A stretch of DNA of 64,000 nucleotides from Apricaphanius iberus. Lineage: Eukaryota; Chordata; Actinopteri; Cyprinodontiformes; Aphaniidae. Where the stretch lies: positions 1,364,001 through 1,428,000 of the forward strand of contig JAPXFQ010002422.1 of NCBI GenBank assembly GCA_028564705.1, given 5' to 3'. Every line of letters begins with the position of its first letter. The stretch's first letter is position 1. The notes below the pieces were generated by a model that was not told the origin of the DNA, did no database searches, and was given only the letters and a program-made list of their open reading frames with translations. The position numbers and the translations under genes were made by a program. Shown here one piece after another: positions 58,946 to 64,000 of this stretch.

Positions 58946-60720
58946 GAGCACCTCTGGTCTAGATCATTCCGAGTCCTGTCGTGTGCTCGTGTACTGCAAG
59001 GGGAGGAGCCGTGCCATATAGTTTCTCATGTTGTGTTTCAAATAATTTCAGCTCAGTTTTGCACTGCCTCTTGGAGTTTTTTGCTAGAGAAAGAGTGTAG
59101 GATGAATGTCTTACTCAACAATCACTAGTTTTTCTGCTGGAGTTTTCTTTGTAAAATTTTCGGGTGCTACTCTAACCTGCGGAGGAGTTTTGCCTCTCAT
59201 GTTCCCTTAAGAACTGCTTTATCAGTTTGCATTATAGCGTAATCAAGTTGTGAGGTTTATCAATTCAAAATCCTTCTTGTGAGCAGGAAATTTGCTCTAA
59301 GGTTGTAGTCCACACAGTAAAATAAACAACAAAAAAACGAAATACTTTTTTGAATCTTCCTACATAAACAAAAAGGTGAGATAAGTAAATAACATCCTCT
59401 CTAACACTGACCTGAACCGGAATCATGAATATACTTTTACATACCATCCTTACCATCCTCATCACTGTACTTTCTTGTAAGAAATGGGTCCTCGCCTACA
59501 TTGTAGCCAAAAAAGTTGTCTTTTGTGTCACGTCTTATTCTCAGAGAACATTAATATCATGGATTATTACTCAGAATTCCATAGAAATTCGTAAACAAAA
59601 AATTACTTGGTTGTAAAAAAAATGTACGTGACAAACGGAGGTACCAGTAAGATACATGTATAAAAATTAGTGTTCAATGTTTATGGATACCTGCATGATA
59701 AAGGCTGAATATGAAGGAGTAAAGATGTATTGGTACATGATGTACATGATGTTCTTTGAACATCATGTACATCATGTGTGGAATATGGAATAACAAAAAA
59801 CAACTTTTCAATATTAAAGAGTTTATTAACAAAAAATATTAAACTTTCAGGTCAAAATATTTTAATTAACAAACTCATTAAGCTAGTAAAATTGACACTT
59901 AAACCACTAAGTGAAGAAATACTAAATAGTACACCTAAATACCAAAAATAAAACAGTAAAAATGTACCAATATGCATAGAAGTAAAATAGATCGGAATAA
60001 TCCTTTAACGTCCTACAAAGGGATTCGGTTATAACATCAGCAAAGTTACATATAAAAGAAGCATTCAATATCACAGATGACAGGAAGAAATTGTATAAAA
60101 GGAGAATTAGGAAGAAATTAAGAATATTATATGTAAGGACACAATTACAAAAAAAAACAACAAAGTATTATGCAGTTGTTTAAAATACGGCAGCATACTC
60201 AGATTAGAATGTGTTACTGAGTAGGATAATTTAAAAAAAGGGACTATTTATAGAATGTGTAATAGAGATAATAACTAGTAAATGGATAGTGATGATGTCA
60301 CAGTCCCGTATGAATATGTATGCTTAAAGGTTTGTTTTTATGATTTAGCATAATGAATATGATTAGTTTAAGACTAATTAGAACAATTTGGTTTGTGTTC
60401 AAACAACCAATTTACAATGCAAATGAGGAGTGAAGACAAAGCATAATTTGTAGGAATTGATGTGTAATTGAAAAAACAAATTCACTGAATTAGAAATAAG
60501 TCAGATAAGTTGTTCAGGAAAGCCAAAGATGCTGTTTAAGTCATCATATGCAGCATACGTACAATCCATTTCAGAAATTAGTCTTTCAACAACCACCAAA
60601 AAAAGAGAACAAAACACTAGTGGATATTTTTTGTTGAACCAATAAGTCAATCTATAATGCTTTGGTTTCTCCAAAAGTATCTAAAAGGAATTTTTTGCTA
60701 CCTCTGTGAACCTGTCAAAC
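58946..60720. other. AT-rich noncoding stretch
   Basis: Apart from the hairpin at 59735-59777, nothing is recognised. The region 59810-60660 is very A/T-rich. Confidence 0.4.
59735..59777. repeat. perfect 20-bp hairpin with 3-nt loop
   Basis: ACATGATGTACATGATGTTC (59735-59754) and its exact complement (59758-59777) flank TTT. Each arm also contains overlapping ACATGATGT direct repeats. It lies in otherwise plain AT-rich sequence. Confidence 0.95.
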
Positions 60721-60724
60721 TTAT

Positions 60725-60945
60725 CTCAAGGTCGTCTACCGTGGTCCAGCAAGGATCCCACCAAACCCACAGCTTTACACCAGTCTAGAAGAGGCTCCTT
60801 CAGTTTAGTTACAACACATACCGCTACAGCAAATCCTTCCTGCCCACAGCCATCATGATCATAAAAGACTACTTAAAGAATGAATTAGTATGAGCTACAA
60901 CAACAATTTCTATCTGGGATCAATAAGTATTTTGAATTGAACTGA
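60725..60945 (+). pseudogene. LINE reverse transcriptase C-terminal scrap
   Basis: In plus frame the sequence near 60820-60860 reads TYRYSKSFLPTAIM, resembling the RYRKSFLPTAIRLLN-type end of a fish LINE ORF2. It is followed by the 3' motif CAATTTCTATCTGGGATCAA then TAAGTATTTTGAATTGAA, a common LINE tail. No 5' part is present. Confidence 0.65.
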
Positions 60946-61211
60946 ATTCCACAGCCTGCAACCCTTGCTTTTTTCAAGGCGCTAGAGAATACAATGTCAA
61001 AGTAAGCACAAAAAAGCCATTTCCAGCTTGTCCATTTTTGGTCAGGTGACCTTGCTTTGTTTCTAGCTGCTGCATTTTGTTGAGTTTAATTTAAAACTGT
61101 GTTCCTCTACTTTTTCTTCACCACAGACTGTTTTAATGTCAGACTATATTAACACTGAAAAGCAGATAAATGCAACGACATGAACAGATACACACAGGGT
61201 AAAAAATATAA

Positions 61212-61340
61212 ATCCATCCATCCATTTTCTGAACCGCTTAGTCCTCCAGGGGTCGCGGGGGGGCTGGTGCCTACATATCTCCAGCTGTCAAAGGGCGAGA
61301 GGCGGGGTACACCCTGGACAGGTCCCAGTCCATCACAGGG
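61212..61340 (-). mobile_element. 5'-truncated SINE
   Basis: Minus-strand tail ATCCATCCATCCATTTTCTG, body GGTCGCGGGGGGGCTGGTGC and GGCGAGAGGCGGGGTACACC, ending near CAGTCCATCACAG. An approximate direct repeat GGGTAAAAAA occurs on both sides (about 61198 and 61340). Confidence 0.8.
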
Positions 61341-61553
61341 GTAAAAAAGATGTTATTCCTAAACGTAATATTAAATATAAATGAAAAGTGTACTCATAAC
61401 TTTATTAGTGTTTTATTAGTGTTTCTGTATTATTGTATTGTACCCCCTCTGCTGCCAAACGCTTGTTGGTTGCCATGGTGATATTTAAACAGGCTTTTGA
61501 TATAGGTTTTACCAAAAAAACAAAAACAAAGTGCATGAAAAATAATAGAAATA

Positions 61554-61758
61554 ACCTGGCCTTCAAAGTCACAGGACCTGAACCCAATGGAGATGATTAG
61601 GGGTGAGCTGAACCGCAGAGTGAATGCAAAAGGGCCACCAAGTACTAAGCATCTCTGGGAATTCCTTCAAGACTGTTGGAAAACCATTTTGGGTGACCAC
61701 CTCTTGAAACTCACGAGAATGCAAAACAGTAATCAGAGCAAAGGGTGGCTACTTTGAG
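61554..61758 (+). pseudogene. Tc1-like transposase C-terminus, frameshifted
   Basis: The plus strand reads TWPSKSQDLNPMEMIRGELNR at the start and NQSK near the end. NPME keeps the third catalytic acidic residue. An extra A at about 61740-61743, relative to the copy at 1567, shifts the frame just before the final GWLL. No start codon and no upstream catalytic residues. Confidence 0.85.
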
Positions 61759-61945
61759 GAATCTAAAATATAACACATATATTCAGTTATTTCACCGTTT
61801 TTGTTTAAGTACATACAGTAATTCCATACATTATGTTTTCATTCATAGTTTTGATAACCTTAATTGAGAATCTTCAATGTAGTCATGAAAAGAAATGAAA
61901 CTCATTGAATGAGAAAGTATGTCCAAACTTTAGGTCTGTACTGTA
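61554..61945 (+). mobile_element. Tc1-like element, 5'-truncated second copy
   Basis: Same family as 1379-1925 in opposite orientation. It begins inside the transposase and ends at the right TIR AAACTTTAGGTCTGTACTG followed by TA. The left TIR is missing. Confidence 0.88.
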
Positions 61946-62048
61946 TATGTTTCTAATTAGTAAAATAATTACACAGCATAGTATAAATTTCCTGTTATGT
62001 CAATTTTACATATATTAATCCATAAAGCCGGAGAATTTCAATCATTTA

Positions 62049-63483
62049 GACAGATTACTGGCACGTCTTGAAGAAATTAAAACCTGGATGACTAAACTTT
62101 CTCCTATTAAATTCAGACTAGACAGATGTTATTGTCTTTGGACCAGAAGTCAACTTTTTACTTTCTTTAATATAGAAGGAAAAAGGAAACTGCTAAGTCA
62201 ATCACTTCTTCGGGATGGCATAACATTTGAATCGCATATTAAATAGGTTTCCATGTTGCTAAAATTAGAAACATCCTGTCAGGGAGTGAAGCTGAGAAAC
62301 TCGTCCATGCATTTGTTACGTCAAGGCGGAACTAGTGTTCTTTACTATCAGGAAGACCACAAAATACAATTAAAAATCTTCATTTGATCCAAAATGCTGC
62401 AGCAGGAGTTATGATGAATGTGAAAAAGAGAGATCACATTTTTCCTGTTTTAACTTCTCTTCTTTTGCTCCCTGTTAAGTTCAGAATAGTTAAAGATCCT
62501 CCTCTTTATGTATAAAGCACTTAATAATTAAGCTCCAACATACAGAGCTATGATTTTTCGATATGGTCCTAATAGAGCGCTTTGCTCTCAGACTGCAGGT
62601 TTACCCGTAGTTCATAGGATTTTCTAAAAGTAGAATGGGAGGCAGATCTTTTAGCTATCAGGCTACTCTCTTGTGAAACCGGCTCCCAGTTTAAGTCTGT
62701 GAGGCAGACAGCCTGTCTATTTTTAAGAGTAGGCTAAGAATTTAAGCCTACTCTTAAAAATACTAGGCTTAAAACCTTCCTTTATGATAAAGCTTATAGC
62801 TAAAATGGCTTAGGTTATCCTGAGCTATTCCGGTAGTTATGATGCTATAGCCTTAGACTGTTGGAGGATAGACTGACCACTTTCCACTCTTCTACTTTTC
62901 TCTTCTACTAGTAGTCAGACATATTTTTTTGCTTTTATTTCAGCTTTAACTTTGTTTTTTCTGTTTTTCTCTCCATAGATCTACACCTGGTCCGGTATCC
63001 TGCTTGGATGGGGACCATCGATTCAAATGATGCTCCCAGTGACCAAACATCTTCCATGTCCTGTTATCAACTTCTTGCTTTCTTTAATTTGGAAGGTACT
63101 CTAACATCTATTCATTTAGTTCTTTTTGTGTTTCTACTTCGTCTTTTCAAATCCCCTGACGGTCGTGGCAGATGATCGCTTGTACTAACCCAGTTTCTGC
63201 TGGAGGTTTCTTCTTGTTAAAAGGGAATTTTTCCTCTCCACTGCCGGTATATGCTGGCTCAGTATGAGGGATTTCTGAGGGATCACTGTGGTTGGAGTTG
63301 GCATGTTCAAGGCACAACCTCACATCAATGACTCAATGCAATCTGCTGGAATTCCTTAAATAGAAAAGTTTAATTGATTGGAATGTTTGTACAATTGTAT
63401 TGAAATTACTTTTTCGTCAAGTGCATTGAGATAACATCTGTTGTGAATTGGCACTACATAAATAAACTGAATTCAATTGAATT
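62049..63483 (+). mobile_element. LINE 3' end (L2/CR1- or Rex-like)
   Basis: Plus-strand pieces read RLEEIKTWMTKLSPIKF (62060), then LHLIQNAAAGVMM and RDHIFPVLTSL (about 62380-62460), typical of the end of the reverse transcriptase ORF (LQNAAARLL, REHITPVLxSLHWLPV). The 3' UTR follows with the known block TTCTGCTGGAGGTTTCTTC (63198-63216), then TTAAAAGGGAATTTTTCCTC, and the end GGCACTACATAAATAAACTG with a GAATT-type tail. The copy is 5'-truncated with many stops. I am confident of the LINE class, less of the clade. Confidence 0.8.
62718..62762. repeat. 18-bp perfect inverted duplication in the LINE
   Basis: TATTTTTAAGAGTAGGCT (62718-62735) and its exact complement (62745-62762) flank a 9-nt loop. 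The LINE 3' UTR normally reads straight from the first arm into GGCTTAAAACC, so about 30 bp appears to have been inserted in inverted form. Confidence 0.8.
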
Positions 63484-63615
63484 ATATAAAAAAACTAATA
63501 GGACAGAGGGTTTTCATGTAAATGGGCTTGTTTATTGTGTAATTGCACTTATGCCACAAGGGACAAAAATTATTTATTTGTAACAAAAATACTTTACTTG
63601 GCTTCAGCTAGTTTG

Positions 63616-63726
63616 ACCTGTCCAGGGAGTACCCCGCCTATTCCTCAATGACCGCTGGGGATGGGCACCAATACCCCTGTGGTCCCTTGAGGATAAGCGG
63701 CATAGAAAAAAGATGGATGGATGGAA
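63616..63726 (+). mobile_element. 5'-truncated SINE
   Basis: GACCTGTCCAGGGAGTACCC, then GATGGGCACCAATACCCCTG and GAGGATAAGCGGCATAGAAA, ending in GATGGATGGATGG. The TSD is unclear. Confidence 0.8.
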
Positions 63727-64000
63727 CCCTTTGACAGACTGCAGATGAAGCACTGGGAGTGGAGCAGAGAATTGGGGCGGTAAGCATCATTTTTTTCATA
63801 AAAGTTGGTTTTGACAGTAGTTCAATTACGCCTCACCATAAATGAGTTCTTCATGTATCCCCAAAGTCCATTTGAACACAACACCCACTTCGCCTTTTAA
63901 AGCACCAAAGATTAGAACCCCCCACAGAAACAAAATAGGTTCCACTGTGTTGTTTTTAAAGATAATTTTTTTGTGATTTATTACTAATGTATGTGGAAAT
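63727..64000. other. noncoding end of window
   Basis: Nothing recognised. Confidence 0.4.

Noticed and set aside
59735..59777. Helitron 3' hairpin
   Set aside because: No CTRR terminus after the hairpin and no matching TC 5' end found.

Overview
This window looks like nuclear DNA from a bony fish, most likely intronic or intergenic sequence of a teleost. It is AT-rich. No stretch shows a long conserved reading frame, a recognisable host gene, an rRNA or a functional tRNA. It is packed with repeat types I recognise as teleost: Tc1/mariner transposons and their short derivatives, hAT and PIF/Harbinger MITEs, tRNA-derived SINEs ending in ATGG-type tails, and LINE 3' ends. The family assignments come from memory of the families, not from a search. 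Boundaries are firm only where I quote terminal inverted repeats (TIRs) and target-site duplications (TSDs).

Layout. 1-16 kb: a Tc1-like short element with 43-bp TIRs (1381-1923), Tc1 transposase debris (4.4 and 5.6-7.0 kb, the latter split by a hAT MITE and a SINE), a mariner-type MITE (11028-11574), a LINE tail and a truncated SINE. 16-26 kb: hAT MITEs, a degenerate hAT element carrying a hairpin-bearing insertion, a foldback-type MITE (21.6-22.3 kb) and several SINE scraps. 26.5-30.8 kb: a Tc1 element holding a hAT-like element, which holds a hAT MITE, which holds a SINE, plus a separate hAT insertion; four of the junction pairs show TSDs. 33-38 kb: a MITE, three SINEs, homopolymer tracts, and at 38119-38552 an unusual MITE built around a phased array of ACTAGT hexamers. 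40.6-43.3 kb: a second nested Tc1 locus containing the same hAT-like element as the first. 45.5-47.2 kb: TG and TA microsatellites, then a CpG-rich, repeat-poor segment, the only part that resembles a promoter. 47.8-50.4 kb: a hAT MITE, then a mariner/Tc1 element split by a Harbinger element. 51.9-55.4 kb: a pair of nearly identical 1.06-kb direct repeats. 58-64 kb: a Harbinger-like MITE, a perfect 20-bp hairpin, two LINE fragments, a second copy of the first Tc1 family and two SINE tails.

No genes work together here. The coding-like sequence is broken transposase and reverse transcriptase. The points most worth following up are the 21-bp / 31.5-bp phased ACTAGT array, the near-identical 1.06-kb duplication, the nested insertions with intact TSDs, and the CpG-rich segment near 46 kb.
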